This document shows, piece after piece, positions 32,964 to 41,444 of a stretch of DNA of 47,727 bases (the first letter of the stretch is position 1; each line of letters begins with the position of its first letter). The notes beneath the pieces were generated by a model. The model was not told the origin of the DNA and ran no database searches. It worked only from the letters and a program-made list of their open reading frames with translations. Source of the DNA: JBDHDH01 sp039591615 (lineage in GTDB: Bacteria > Gemmatimonadota > Gemmatimonadetes > Gemmatimonadales > GWC2-71-9); contig JBDHDH010000039.1 in the NCBI GenBank assembly GCA_039591615.1, forward strand, positions 1 through 47,727. The letters run 5' to 3'. Made by a program: the position numbers and the translations under genes.

Positions 32964-33566
32964 CTACTCGTGCTCGTGGGCCGGCGTACCGGGGGGATCC
33001 GAATGAGCGTCCCCTTCCCCAGCCGAATCAGCGACGGCACCCGGTGCGGCCGGAGCCCCGGCAGGACCGTGTTCTTCCCCAGGACCGTGGCTGTGTCCGG
33101 CCTGCCGCTCCTCCAGCGCTGCTTCCATGACGGGGGTGGGAATGCCACCGCCAAATCGATAGACGATCGTCCCGCCCAAATGGGCCACCCAGATGACGGC
33201 CAGCGCCCCCACGCCGGCGATCGCGAGATACACTGGGCGCTCCTGGGAGCGAAGCTGCCCCATCCGCCAGATACGCCAGGCTGCCAGCCCCACGATGAGC
33301 ACCGTGGCGGAGATCGCGAGGGTTTCGTGACGCTGCATCACGAGGTGCACCGAGCCACCGTGCTCGATAGAATCCTCCGCCCGAAGTCCCGTAATCAGTG
33401 CCAGAACCGCCCCGATGCCAGCGCCGACCAAGGCCCAGAACCCGGCTGCCTTGAGCGAGTCTCGCTTCATCGCACTCCCCAGCAGATCGAACACGACTGA
33501 GCCGATCAGCAGGATCACTGGAAGGTCGTTCAGGGCGGAATGCAGCTCAGCGGGCGTTTGCCACAT
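32964..33566 (-). CDS. DUF2231-like membrane protein with His-rich tail
   Basis: 200 residues, about four membrane helices. The start LHSALNDLPVILLIGSVVFD and the GFWALVGAGIGAVLALITGL segment follow the DUF2231 pattern (LHPxLVHFPIALL...). The last 45 residues are His-, Gly- and Pro-rich (HSHGPGEEHG, ending AHEHE) and could bind metal at the membrane surface. ATG 33566 is chosen; TTG 33572 overlaps the upstream stop (TTGA) and may be used instead. Function unknown. It follows the 3-hydroxyacyl-CoA dehydrogenase gene without spacing. Confidence 0.8.
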   Translation of the reverse strand: MWQTPAELHSALNDLPVILLIGSVVFDLLGSAMKRDSLKAAGFWALVGAGIGAVLALITGLRAEDSIEHGGSVHLVMQRHETLAISATVLIVGLAAWRIWRMGQLRSQERPVYLAIAGVGALAVIWVAHLGGTIVYRFGGGIPTPVMEAALEERQAGHSHGPGEEHGPAGAPAAPGAVADSAGEGDAHSDPPGTPAHEHE

Positions 33567-33568
33567 GA

Positions 33569-34456
33569 TCAAAGTCCCAGGTTCGTTACCGATGGTGGCT
33601 TGGTCGAGTAGTCGTAGAACCCCCTACCCGACTTCTTGCCATGCATGCCAACGATCACCATGCGCTTCAGCAGCGGCGGCGGTGCGTAGCGCCCGTCACG
33701 GTACTCATCGAACATGATCTCCGCGATCCGATACGTCGTGTCGAGTCCGACGAAATCGAGCAGCGTGAAGGGGCCCATGGGATGACCGGTACCCAGAACC
33801 ATTCCCTTGTCGATGTCGGGCACGGATCCGACCCCGCTCTCCAACGCACGGATGGCATCCAGTAAATAGGGAACGAGCAGGAGATTGACGATGAACCCGG
33901 AGCTGTCTTTGGCGGCAATGGGTTCCTTCCCCAAGGATTTCGCGAATGCGAGAGCTCGATCAAACGTTTGGGGGCTCGTCGTGACGGTCCGAACGACCTC
34001 AACGAGCTTCATGAGTGGCACGGGATTGAAGAAATGGAGTCCCACGAAACGATCTGGCCGCTGGGTGGTGGCGGCCATCGCGGCGATGGTCAGGCTAGAC
34101 GTATTGGAAGCAAAAATCGTGTCTGGGGCAGTCAGCCTGTCCAGTTCCTTCCACAGTTCGTTCTTGAGCTCGAGATCTTCTGTGATCGCTTCGACAATGA
34201 TGTCGCAGCCCTGCAGGTCCTCGAGGCCCGTGGTGAAGGTGAGCCGCTTCACGGTAGCCTCACGGTCCGCTGCCTTCAGCTTCCCCTTCTCAACGAATTT
34301 GTCCAGCGAGCGCTCGAGACTCGCGCGTCCCCTTGCGTTGAGGTCGTCGGAGACCTCACGGACCACTGTGTGATAGCCGGCCTGTGCCGACACTTGTGCG
34401 ATCCCACTTCCCATGAGACCGCACCCCAGAACACCCACCTGCTCGATTTCAGGCAT
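33569..34456 (-). CDS. 3-hydroxybutyryl-CoA / 3-hydroxyacyl-CoA dehydrogenase
   Basis: 295 residues, usual length for the family. NAD-binding GCGLMGSGIAQVSAQAGY, catalytic-site IFASNTSSLTI and GLHFFNPVPLMKLVEV (His-Glu pair region), then KDSSGFIVNLLLVPYLLDAI and GHPMGPFTLLDFVGLD. It oxidises 3-hydroxyacyl-CoA to 3-ketoacyl-CoA or runs in reverse. With the thiolase two genes upstream on the same strand it gives two consecutive steps of beta-oxidation or of butyrate/PHB-type synthesis. ATG start; stop overlaps the next gene start region. Confidence 0.94.
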   Translation of the reverse strand: MPEIEQVGVLGCGLMGSGIAQVSAQAGYHTVVREVSDDLNARGRASLERSLDKFVEKGKLKAADREATVKRLTFTTGLEDLQGCDIIVEAITEDLELKNELWKELDRLTAPDTIFASNTSSLTIAAMAATTQRPDRFVGLHFFNPVPLMKLVEVVRTVTTSPQTFDRALAFAKSLGKEPIAAKDSSGFIVNLLLVPYLLDAIRALESGVGSVPDIDKGMVLGTGHPMGPFTLLDFVGLDTTYRIAEIMFDEYRDGRYAPPPLLKRMVIVGMHGKKSGRGFYDYSTKPPSVTNLGL

Positions 34457-34480
34457 TGATATCGTCCGAGGTGAAAGAAC

Positions 34481-35308
34481 TCAGGCGCCCAGGGATCTCT
34501 TGATCTGGTCGGCGAGCCGGACGAACGAACCAGTCCCTGGTCCGGACGGGCGGTGTGCCTCGATTTCGCCGTGCTGGAGTCTATCCAGAACCTGTTCTAG
34601 CGCCACCTGGCATCGCTCGACGTCCGTTCGACGCGAACGGGCGAGCGCAAAGGCGGCCGGAATAGCCAGCAGGACCGGCACGGCGGCGAATGGTGGAAGG
34701 AAGCCCAGCGTAAACGCTACCCCAGTCGCGACGGCCCCACCGCCGCCAATCACCGAACTTCCCGTCAGGTACTCCCGGAAGCTCCTCGACAAGTCGGCGA
34801 CGAGCTGAACGTAGACCCGGCTATCGTCAAGCGTGACTGCTCGACTCACCACCTCGCTAGCCTGTGCCAGGACATACCGACGCCCGCCGAGGCCGAGCGA
34901 GCGTTTCAAAGAAGCGAACGCGCCCTCCTGCCGTTCCCACGATGTGCCGTCCGGAAACCGGCGCTTCACTTGCAGCAGCTCACCCTGGGTCATCCAGTGT
35001 TGGAGCGCGGTTTCGACTGCGGACCGTGTTCCTGGGATCGTGCGCGCCGCCGCCACCGACCGAGGGCCTGCGAGCCATACGCCGAAGCCGCCTTGGGCTG
35101 GGGCGACATTCCTCGTCCGTTCCTCCATGAGTGCTCGCTGAAGGTACGGCGTCGGGATCCCGACCTCCTGCCCCAACTCCATCAGTTGGTGTTCGGTGAG
35201 CCCCTCGCCGATCTCGCGCTCCTGCGCGTGGAGCTCCGCCGCGCGCTTGACGATGCGTTCGAGCGCGGCGCGATCGATGCGCGGTCCGGAGGGTACGAGA
35301 TCGCTCAT
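34481..35308 (-). CDS. Hypothetical protein with C-terminal membrane hairpin
   Basis: 275 residues from ATG 35308 (MSDLVPSGPRIDRAALERIV), 28 bases after the thiolase stop. The open frame continues upstream into thiolase, but the protein-like part starts here. The N-terminal 70 residues are charged and helical (RAAELHAQEREIGEGLTEHQ, LMELGQEVGIPTPYLQRAL) like a small DNA- or protein-binding helical motif. A middle alpha/beta region follows, and two hydrophobic helices near 195-235 (TGVAFTLGFLPPFAAVPVLL). I recognise no family. It sits between thiolase and hydroxyacyl-CoA dehydrogenase genes. Confidence 0.72.
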   Translation of the reverse strand: MSDLVPSGPRIDRAALERIVKRAAELHAQEREIGEGLTEHQLMELGQEVGIPTPYLQRALMEERTRNVAPAQGGFGVWLAGPRSVAAARTIPGTRSAVETALQHWMTQGELLQVKRRFPDGTSWERQEGAFASLKRSLGLGGRRYVLAQASEVVSRAVTLDDSRVYVQLVADLSRSFREYLTGSSVIGGGGAVATGVAFTLGFLPPFAAVPVLLAIPAAFALARSRRTDVERCQVALEQVLDRLQHGEIEAHRPSGPGTGSFVRLADQIKRSLGA

Positions 35309-35336
35309 CTCACGGTCGGAGCCCACCTGGCCCCCG

Positions 35337-36542
35337 TTAGAGCGCCTCCACGATGACCGCGGCACCTTGCCCGCCCCCGATGCATGCCGACCCCAGGCCG
35401 TACCGCTTCTTCGCCTGGCGGAGTGCGTGGAGGAGATGAATTGTGATACGACTCCCCGAAGCCGCGAGGGGATGACCGATCGCGATGGCGCCGCCGTGGA
35501 CGTTCGTGCGGTCGCGGTCGAGGCCCAACTCCTTCTCGACGGCCACGTACTGCGGCCCGAAGGCCTCGTTCACTTCCACCAGGTCCATGTCCTCGAGCGT
35601 GAGCCCCGCTTTCTTCAGTGCCTGCCGGGCAGCAGGCGCTGGGCCGATGCCCATGTACTTCGGTTCCACTCCAGCCACCGCCCAGGAAACCAGCCGTCCC
35701 AGGGGTGCCAGACTGTGCCCGGTTGCGAAGTCCTCGCCGGCAATTATCGTTGCCGCAGCGCCGTCGCAGATTCCGGACGCGTTGCCGGCGGTGACGAGTC
35801 CGTCCTTCTTGAAATACGGCGGTAACGACAGCAACGCTTCGAGGGTGGTGTCGGGACGAATATGTTCGTCGGCGCGCCACTCGATGAGCTGCTTGGTCTT
35901 CCGATCCGTGATCTCTACGGGGATGACCTCGTCCTCGAATGCGCAATCGCTCCACGCCTTCTGGGCCCGTTGTTGACTGAGGAGTGCGTACGCATCCACC
36001 TCTTCACGGGTCAGCTTGTACTTCTCGGCGAGGTTCTCGGCGGTCTCCGCCATCGAGAACCCGCATTGCGGATCGCGCAGCGCCTCCCAGAGGGTATCCT
36101 CGAAGGGTGATGCCGGCCCCAGCCGGAGTCCCCATCGTGCCCCCCGAACCACGTGTGGCGCCTGGCTCATCGACTCGCTGCCTCCAGCCAATACTGCGTC
36201 CGCCTCACCCAACAGGACGAGTTGGGCACCCTGCGTGATCGACTCAAACCCCGAGCCACAAAGCCGGTTCACCGTCACAGCTGGACGCTCGATGGGAAGT
36301 CCGGCCGCGAGTCCCACGTGCCGCGCGAGGTAAATGGCATCTGCTGACGTCTGTTGCGCATTCCCGAACACCACATGGTCGATCTGCCCGGGCTCGGCAC
36401 CGGAGCGGTCCAGGGCGTGACGGGCGGCGATTGCTCCCAGCTGGGTGGCGGAATGACCCTTGAGCGTTCCACCGAATCGTCCGAACCCGGTCCGGACACC
36501 GGATAGGAATACGACGTCCTTGCTCTGACCTTGGGTCTTCAT
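35337..36542 (-). CDS. Acetyl-CoA acetyltransferase (thiolase)
   Basis: 401 residues. Nucleophilic Cys95 in VNRLCGSGFESI, active-site His in VNEAFGPQYVA and GGAIAIGHPLAASG, and the second Cys in GSACIGGGQGAAVI. All three catalytic blocks are intact. It condenses two acetyl-CoA or cleaves 3-ketoacyl-CoA. Gene order thiolase, hypothetical, hydroxyacyl-CoA dehydrogenase on one strand supports acyl-CoA metabolism. ATG start. The 120 bp downstream of the preceding gene hold its likely promoter. Confidence 0.95.
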   Translation of the reverse strand: MKTQGQSKDVVFLSGVRTGFGRFGGTLKGHSATQLGAIAARHALDRSGAEPGQIDHVVFGNAQQTSADAIYLARHVGLAAGLPIERPAVTVNRLCGSGFESITQGAQLVLLGEADAVLAGGSESMSQAPHVVRGARWGLRLGPASPFEDTLWEALRDPQCGFSMAETAENLAEKYKLTREEVDAYALLSQQRAQKAWSDCAFEDEVIPVEITDRKTKQLIEWRADEHIRPDTTLEALLSLPPYFKKDGLVTAGNASGICDGAAATIIAGEDFATGHSLAPLGRLVSWAVAGVEPKYMGIGPAPAARQALKKAGLTLEDMDLVEVNEAFGPQYVAVEKELGLDRDRTNVHGGAIAIGHPLAASGSRITIHLLHALRQAKKRYGLGSACIGGGQGAAVIVEAL

Positions 36543-36662
36543 TGGGAGAACTCCCGTTGGATCGATCCTGCGTAGAGTGCGAAATATAACCGGCTGGTCG
36601 CCGGCGGATGAGGTGCCGTGACAAGCCTCAAATGGGTGGTTGCTGGGGCGTCTGCGTCCGCG

Positions 36663-37766
36663 CTACCGTTTCCTGATCCACTCCTCCACCCACCGTGCGA
36701 CATCCGTCGTCCTCGCCAGCCCGCCGATATCAGGGGTCCTCACGCCCGCGGCGATCGCGGAGCTCACCCCCTCCTCCAGGAGCCGAGAGGCGTCGAGCAG
36801 GCCGAGTTCACCGAGCATGAGGGCACCGGTGCGCATTGCCGCCATGGGGTTGGCGGTTCCTTTCCCGGCCAACGGCGGTGCGGATCCGTGTACCGGTTCG
36901 AAGAGTCCCAGTCGTCCGGGGTGGAGATTGGCGCTCGCAGCCAGACCGAGTCCCCCGACCAGTTGTGCACCGAGGTCTGAGAGAATGTCACCCAGCAGGT
37001 TGTTGGTCACGATGACGCCGAATCGCTCTGGATTCCGAACCAACTCCATTGCGAGGGCGTCGACGTAACGGTGTTCTCTTCGGATCGCTGCGTATTCCGC
37101 TCCGATTTCCTCGAACAGCCGTTGCCACAGAGCGTGTGCCGAGATGACGTTGGATTTGTCGGTCATCGTGACCAGAGGGCGGCCGTTTGCAGCTGCCCAT
37201 TGGAACGCGGCGCGAATGATCCGCTCCACCTTCGGTGCCGTATGTACCTCTTCAGCGACCCGCTCTTCGTCTGGCGTTCCGACGTGCTTGGCCGTCCCCC
37301 GACCCGAATAGATACCCTCGGTGTTCTCCCGAAAGATCACGAAGTCGATGTTCCTCCCATCCTCTCCACCGCCCCCCATCCCTGCTAACGGCGCGGGACG
37401 AGCGATCTCCTTCAACGGGCACAGGTCGCGGTGCAACAGCCGGCATGGCCTGAAGTTGACATACAGATCGAGGCGATACCGAAGTCCGAGCAGAATATCC
37501 CGCGCGTGCTCGTTGCCAGGAATGCGCGGGTCCCCCAACGCGCCGACAAAGAGCGCATGGACTTCGTTCAGCAGGCGGTCGGCTACGCGCTTTGGGAGTG
37601 TTTCACCGGTACGCAGGTAGTGATCTGCCCCGTATGGCAGACGACTCCAGTGCAGCTCGGCATCTTCAGCCCGCGCGGCTGCCTGGATGGCGGGGACCGC
37701 CGCGTCAACGACCTCGGGTCCGATACCGTCCCCGGAGATGACGGCGATGTCGAAGCACCGTGTCAC
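36663..37766 (-). CDS. Isocitrate/isopropylmalate dehydrogenase family protein
   Basis: 367 residues from GTG 37766, 5 bases after the upstream stop; the longer reading adds a non-homologous Arg-rich stretch. Landmarks of the beta-decarboxylating dehydrogenases: ISGDGIGPEVV, RENTEGIYSGRGT, TMTDKSNVIS, the signature around NNLLGDILSDLGAQLVGGLG, and LFEPVHGSAPPLAGKGTANP with the NAD-binding loop. It oxidises and decarboxylates 3-isopropylmalate, isocitrate or a tartrate-like acid with Mg2+. No leu genes are adjacent, so the substrate is open. It closes the selD operon. Confidence 0.88.
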   Translation of the reverse strand: MTRCFDIAVISGDGIGPEVVDAAVPAIQAAARAEDAELHWSRLPYGADHYLRTGETLPKRVADRLLNEVHALFVGALGDPRIPGNEHARDILLGLRYRLDLYVNFRPCRLLHRDLCPLKEIARPAPLAGMGGGGEDGRNIDFVIFRENTEGIYSGRGTAKHVGTPDEERVAEEVHTAPKVERIIRAAFQWAAANGRPLVTMTDKSNVISAHALWQRLFEEIGAEYAAIRREHRYVDALAMELVRNPERFGVIVTNNLLGDILSDLGAQLVGGLGLAASANLHPGRLGLFEPVHGSAPPLAGKGTANPMAAMRTGALMLGELGLLDASRLLEEGVSSAIAAGVRTPDIGGLARTTDVARWVEEWIRKR

Positions 37767-37771
37767 GAGCC

Positions 37772-38515
37772 CTATTCTGCGAGGGGCTCGCCGCAGGCCC
37801 CGCAATGGCGCCATCCCTCTTCCAGGCGCTCACCACAGCGACGACACTCCGTGTGCCGAAGAGCGATCCCACAGAACGGGCAGTAACCGATGGCGCGCCA
37901 CACGGGAAGGGTGGCCGTGCACCGCGGGCACCGGGGTCCTATCGGGGTCGACGGCGACTGGTCGCCATGAGGCAGGGGCGCCGTCTCTGCGAGACTCGTG
38001 TCGGACAGCTCGGGGGTTGCAACGCTCCCCGACGGCTCCTCCTGAGGGGGCGTCTGGATGTCCTCGACCGGGTGAATGCCCGCATCGGGGTCGGGCCAGT
38101 CGGCCCGGACCGACTCGGCCACCGCTCCGGGCTCCGCTGGATCCGACTCAGGAGGAGCGTAGGCACGACGCGACTGGAGGATGGTGTTCAGCGCGTTGCG
38201 ATTCAACGTGACCGTTGCCTCTCCGATACCCCGGAACACTCCGGTATTCGGGCTCACCGCTTTGCCTTCGCGAGCGAGAAACTCTCGAACCTCGCCCGGC
38301 TCCACCGTGACGTACCCTCCCTCACCGGCCAACAGACGGAGGATCGCCATCTCATAGTCCTCGATGGCCTCGAAGCGGAGATCACGGCGGTAGCGCCGGT
38401 ATGGCAAGATCGTCTCGTGCAACTCCGTGAGCGGGAAGGGCCGATACAGGTACGCGGGTCGCTGGTCCGCGAGAACTTCTACCAGCATCTGGAAGACACG
38501 CTGAACGTCATCCAC
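37772..38515 (-). CDS. Double zinc-ribbon protein of unknown function
   Basis: 247 residues. An N-terminal alpha/beta region (LYRPFPLTELHETILPYRRY, then AILRLLAGEGGYVTVE) of unknown type, a long acidic and Pro-rich linker (about residues 120-185), and two C-terminal zinc ribbons: CPRC with CPFC, and CRRC with CGAC. Such proteins often act as adaptors or regulators; nothing here names the partner. It lies 12 bases after the deaminase stop and 5 before the dehydrogenase start, so it is part of the selD-led operon. Confidence 0.8.
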   Translation of the reverse strand: MDDVQRVFQMLVEVLADQRPAYLYRPFPLTELHETILPYRRYRRDLRFEAIEDYEMAILRLLAGEGGYVTVEPGEVREFLAREGKAVSPNTGVFRGIGEATVTLNRNALNTILQSRRAYAPPESDPAEPGAVAESVRADWPDPDAGIHPVEDIQTPPQEEPSGSVATPELSDTSLAETAPLPHGDQSPSTPIGPRCPRCTATLPVWRAIGYCPFCGIALRHTECRRCGERLEEGWRHCGACGEPLAE

Positions 38516-38527
38516 GTGATGGCGACC

Positions 38528-39028
38528 TCAACGCCATGCTGCTGCCCAGCGATCATAGAGTACCGGAACGACGCCCGCGGCCTCGAGTAGCTCGATACCG
38601 CTGGGGTCGCGATAGCACCGGCGATAGAAGATGTGTGTCACATCGGAGTTGATCATGAGCTTGGCGCACATGAGGCACGGGCTAGCTGTCACGAAGACGA
38701 CCTTGTCCTGGAGATGGCCCGGAGCCTTCACCAGCGCGTTGACCTCGGAATGGATGCAGCCGCAATTGCCGGGCACGCTCGAATCGCACCGATTGGGAAG
38801 ACCTCTCGCATTCCCGTTGTAGCCAATCGCCACGACGTTTTCGAGATTGGCATCGGTCACGACCGTACCGACCTGGAGCCGCGTGCAGGTGGACCGCTTC
38901 GCGAGCTCTTCGGCCATGCGCATGTAAACCTCGTATAGCGGGATTCGGTCGAGTTGGGGGTCCGCGCCATCCGAAAGGACGTTCAATGGGTGCGTGTTTG
39001 CGCTCACGCCGTCCTTGAACGTCCTCAT
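38528..39028 (-). CDS. dCMP/deoxycytidylate deaminase family protein
   Basis: 166 residues. Zinc-binding catalytic motif CIHSEVNAL (His and catalytic Glu) and SPCLMCAKLMINS (two Cys), as in ComEB/dCMP deaminases, plus RLQVGTVVTDANLENVVAIG and YNGNARGLPN. It would deaminate dCMP to dUMP, feeding thymidylate synthesis (thyA lies 10 kb away). Start ATG 39028 overlaps the RNase HI-like stop as ATGA, which supports it over internal ATGs. Confidence 0.88.
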   Translation of the reverse strand: MRTFKDGVSANTHPLNVLSDGADPQLDRIPLYEVYMRMAEELAKRSTCTRLQVGTVVTDANLENVVAIGYNGNARGLPNRCDSSVPGNCGCIHSEVNALVKAPGHLQDKVVFVTASPCLMCAKLMINSDVTHIFYRRCYRDPSGIELLEAAGVVPVLYDRWAAAWR

Positions 39029-39645
39029 GCCTGCGTTCTCGGCATCCGCAACTCCACTTCGCGAAACGCTTCCTCGGGGTCGTAGCTAGCGAACTGCCCT
39101 CGCTGCTGGTGCTGACCGAGCCACTCGACGAACCTCGATGGCTCGGCTCCCTCGGAGGTGATCTGCTCGGCTGCGGACCGCATGGCCAGGTCGTTCGCGT
39201 ATTCGTTCTTGGGATGACCGGCATGTCCCCGGACCCAGATCCAGGTGACTTCGTGCGGTTCGCTCACACTGACGAGCGTCTGCCAGAGTTCGAGGTTCTC
39301 GATCTTTCCTCCCTTGCGGCGCCACCCTCGCGCTCGCCACTGTGGGATCCACTCCTGCATGCCCTTGACCAAGTACTGGGAGTCCGAGATGTAAGCAACT
39401 CGGAGGCGGCGGCCCTTGTTCGAGAGTAGAGCGAACGTGGCGATCGCTCCGGCGAGCGCCATGCGGTTGTTGGTGGTATCTGGGGCGGAGATGTAGAGAT
39501 CCCGCCGCACGATCCGGTCGTTCGCGCGGATTTCGATGAGCGACGCCGCACCCCCAGGTGTGCGGGCGTCCCGGCCGTTTCCCAGACAGCTCTCGTCCGC
39601 GTGGACGACAACCGCCGGCGGTGCTCCTTCGGCTCTCCTAATCAT
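39025..39645 (-). CDS. Ribonuclease HI family protein with altered active site
   Basis: 206 residues. RNase H fold with Asp17 (VVHADESCLGNG), Asp88 (AYISDSQYLVKGM) and His141 (RGHAGHP), but the catalytic Glu of NNRMEL is Ala63 (TTNNRMALAGAI, codon GCG), and the last Asp is Asn151 (NEYANDLA). Asn at the last position can be tolerated; loss of the Glu normally removes cleavage. About 40 extra C-terminal residues follow the domain. It could be an RNA/DNA-hybrid-binding protein, a lineage-specific active variant, or inactive. It overlaps selD by 8 bp and the deaminase by 4. Confidence 0.85.
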   Translation of the reverse strand: MIRRAEGAPPAVVVHADESCLGNGRDARTPGGAASLIEIRANDRIVRRDLYISAPDTTNNRMALAGAIATFALLSNKGRRLRVAYISDSQYLVKGMQEWIPQWRARGWRRKGGKIENLELWQTLVSVSEPHEVTWIWVRGHAGHPKNEYANDLAMRSAAEQITSEGAEPSRFVEWLGQHQQRGQFASYDPEEAFREVELRMPRTQA

Positions 39646-40717
39646 GCAGCACCTCTATCCGGCCGTCACCCTCGACAACCTCGCCAATCACGGCCGCGGC
39701 AAGCGAGCCTTCCTGGCGAAGTGCCCGTTGGAGTATGGTCGCATGAGCGGGATCCACGGCGATGAGGAGGCCTCCGGACGTCTGCGCATCGCATACGAGG
39801 ATCCGGGTGGTCTCGGCAACCTGTGGCGTCCAGCGGGTGTAGGCGTCGGCGGCCTCCCGGTTCCTCGTTGTCCCGCCGGGAACCGCCTGCTGCTCGATGA
39901 GCGAGACCACGCCCTCGAAAGCGGGGAGGCGGTTGGCAAACACCCGCGCACCTACACGGCTGCTGTGGGCCATGGTGTGCAAGTGGCCGATGAGGCCGAA
40001 TCCCGTGACATCGGTGGCCGCATGCACCCCGGGAGCGGCGGTGGCCATGGCGCGTGCGCCCCCTGCGTTCAGCGTAATCATCGACCGCACCGCGTCCTGC
40101 ATGTCCTGTTCGGTGATTAACTGGAGCTTGAGCGCCGTGCTCAGGATGCCCGTGCCGATGGGCTTGGTCAGGACGAGCCGATCTCCTGGTCGGGCCCCGG
40201 CGTTGGTGATCAGGCGAGCGGGGTGCACATCACCGATGGCGACGAGGCCGAACTTCGGCTCCTTGTCGTCAATGGAGTGACCGCCGAGAATGAATACTCC
40301 TGCTTCCTTCACGACCTGGACGGCCCCCCTTACGGTTTCTGCGAGAAGGTCCAACATCTCGGGGTCGCGTGGCCACGCCACTATATTCAGTGCCAACAGT
40401 GGTGTGGCTCCCATGGCGTACAAATCGCTGAAAGCGTTCGCGGCGGCGATAGCGCCGAACGTATGGGCGGTGTCGACGATCGGCGTGAAAAAGTCCACCG
40501 TCGCGACGATGGCACGCTCGTCCGACAACCGATACACCGCGGCATCATCCCGCGTGAGGGCTGCTACGAGGACGCGGGGATCACTGATGTCTGGCAGTTG
40601 GCGCAGCACCTGCGCCAGCTCGGTGGAACCGAGCTTGCAAGCTCAACCGGCGCCGTGCGACAGCGACGTCAGCCGGATGCGCGGCCGTTGGTCTCGCGGC
40701 GCGTCCCCCACGTCCAT
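39638..40717 (-). CDS. selD: Selenide, water dikinase, itself a selenoprotein (Sec25 from UGA)
   Basis: 359 residues when UGA is read as selenocysteine. From ATG 40717, preceded by GGAGGG, the sequence is MDVGDAPRDQRP, then LTSLSHGAG-U-ACKLG, then LAQVLRQLPDISDPRVL. The UGA codon (40645-40643) sits exactly where E. coli SelD has Cys17 (GAGCGCK), three residues before the catalytic Lys (here Lys28). Ignoring it gives a false GTG start at 40609. The rest is complete: TRDDAAVYRL, FTPIVDTAHTFGAIAAANAF, LALNIVAWP, GGHSIDDKEPKFGLVAIG, DVTGFGLIGHLHTMA, DAQTSGGLLIAV. The enzyme makes selenophosphate from selenide and ATP, the donor for Sec-tRNA. It heads an operon with RNase HI-like, deaminase, zinc-ribbon and dehydrogenase genes. 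Confidence 0.92.
40617..40635 (-). promoter_or_regulatory. Bacterial SECIS-like hairpin in selD
   Basis: Seven bases after the UGA. AGCUC pairs with GAGCU around the loop GGUUCCACC; the stem can extend to 8 bp as AGCUCGGU/ACCGAGCU. A GG at the start of the apical loop, 15 bases after the U of the stop codon, fits the bacterial SECIS pattern read by SelB, somewhat closer than in E. coli fdhF. Confidence 0.65.
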
Positions 40718-40738
40718 CCTCCCTCCGAAACGAGGTCA

Positions 40739-41440
40739 GTGAGCGAAACTCTCGCTGCATACATGGCGGCCGTTGCCCTCGGCGCGGCTCATGCGCTCGA
40801 GGTGGATCACATGGTTGCCGTCAGCGCATTCGTCGGTCAGCAGCCTCGGGTAGGCGCGGCGACGATGTTCGGCGTGCGCTGGGGAATCGGGCATGCCCTC
40901 GTTGTGCTAATTGTCGGTGGCTTGCTCGCGTGGAGCAATATTGGGATTCCCAGCGGCGCTGACGAGTGGATGGAACTCGCAGTCGGCCTCATGCTGGTTG
41001 CCCTCGGCGCATGGGTGATCCATTCGGCCCGGCGGCTCCATTTCCACAAACCCAGTCGCCATGGTGGGCACGCCCACCTCCACGCCCATTCGCCCGAACA
41101 CCATCCACATAGCCACGCCCACGCCGACCCCACCAAGCGTCACCGGCATCTCTCCACCATCGTCGGTGCCATGCACGGCCTAGCGGGAACCGCCCCAATC
41201 GTCGCGCTCATACCGGTCACGCTCCTTCCGGGAACCTGGTCCGCTGTGGGATACCTCGTTGCGTTCGGTATGGGCACAGTGCTAGCGATGGGGATCTATG
41301 CGGCCTTGGCTGCGCTCGCTGCCCAGCGAGCAGCCTCGTCCCTCAAAGCGGCCCGTCGCGTTGCCGTCTTCACCGGGGTGACCAGCGTCGTGGTAGGAAT
41401 ATGGTGGATTCTGCGAGCGGCGTCGGCGTTGAATTCCTGA
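40739..41440 (+). CDS. NicO/HupE-UreH-like nickel/cobalt transporter with His-rich loop
   Basis: 233 residues from GTG 40739 (VSETLAAYMAAVALGAAHAL); ATG 40763 is an alternative. About six membrane helices. The first holds the family motif as LGAAHALEVDHM (compare HAxxxDH), and the fourth region GAMHGLAGTAPIVAL is the second family block. Between them lies a His-rich cytosolic or periplasmic loop (about residues 100-140, including HAHLHAHSPEHHPHSHAHAD) expected to bind Ni2+ or Co2+. Probably moves nickel or cobalt across the inner membrane. It is divergent from selD with only 21 bp between the two starts. Confidence 0.82.
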   Translation: MSETLAAYMAAVALGAAHALEVDHMVAVSAFVGQQPRVGAATMFGVRWGIGHALVVLIVGGLLAWSNIGIPSGADEWMELAVGLMLVALGAWVIHSARRLHFHKPSRHGGHAHLHAHSPEHHPHSHAHADPTKRHRHLSTIVGAMHGLAGTAPIVALIPVTLLPGTWSAVGYLVAFGMGTVLAMGIYAALAALAAQRAASSLKAARRVAVFTGVTSVVVGIWWILRAASALNS

Positions 41441-41444
41441 CCGA

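Noticed and set aside
40609..40609. GTG 40609 as the start of selD
   Set aside because: It leaves out the catalytic Sec and Lys region that is clearly encoded upstream across the UGA.
40223..40738. N-terminal extension of the NicO-type transporter
   Set aside because: It lies antisense within selD and has no homology; the transporter begins at GTG 40739.
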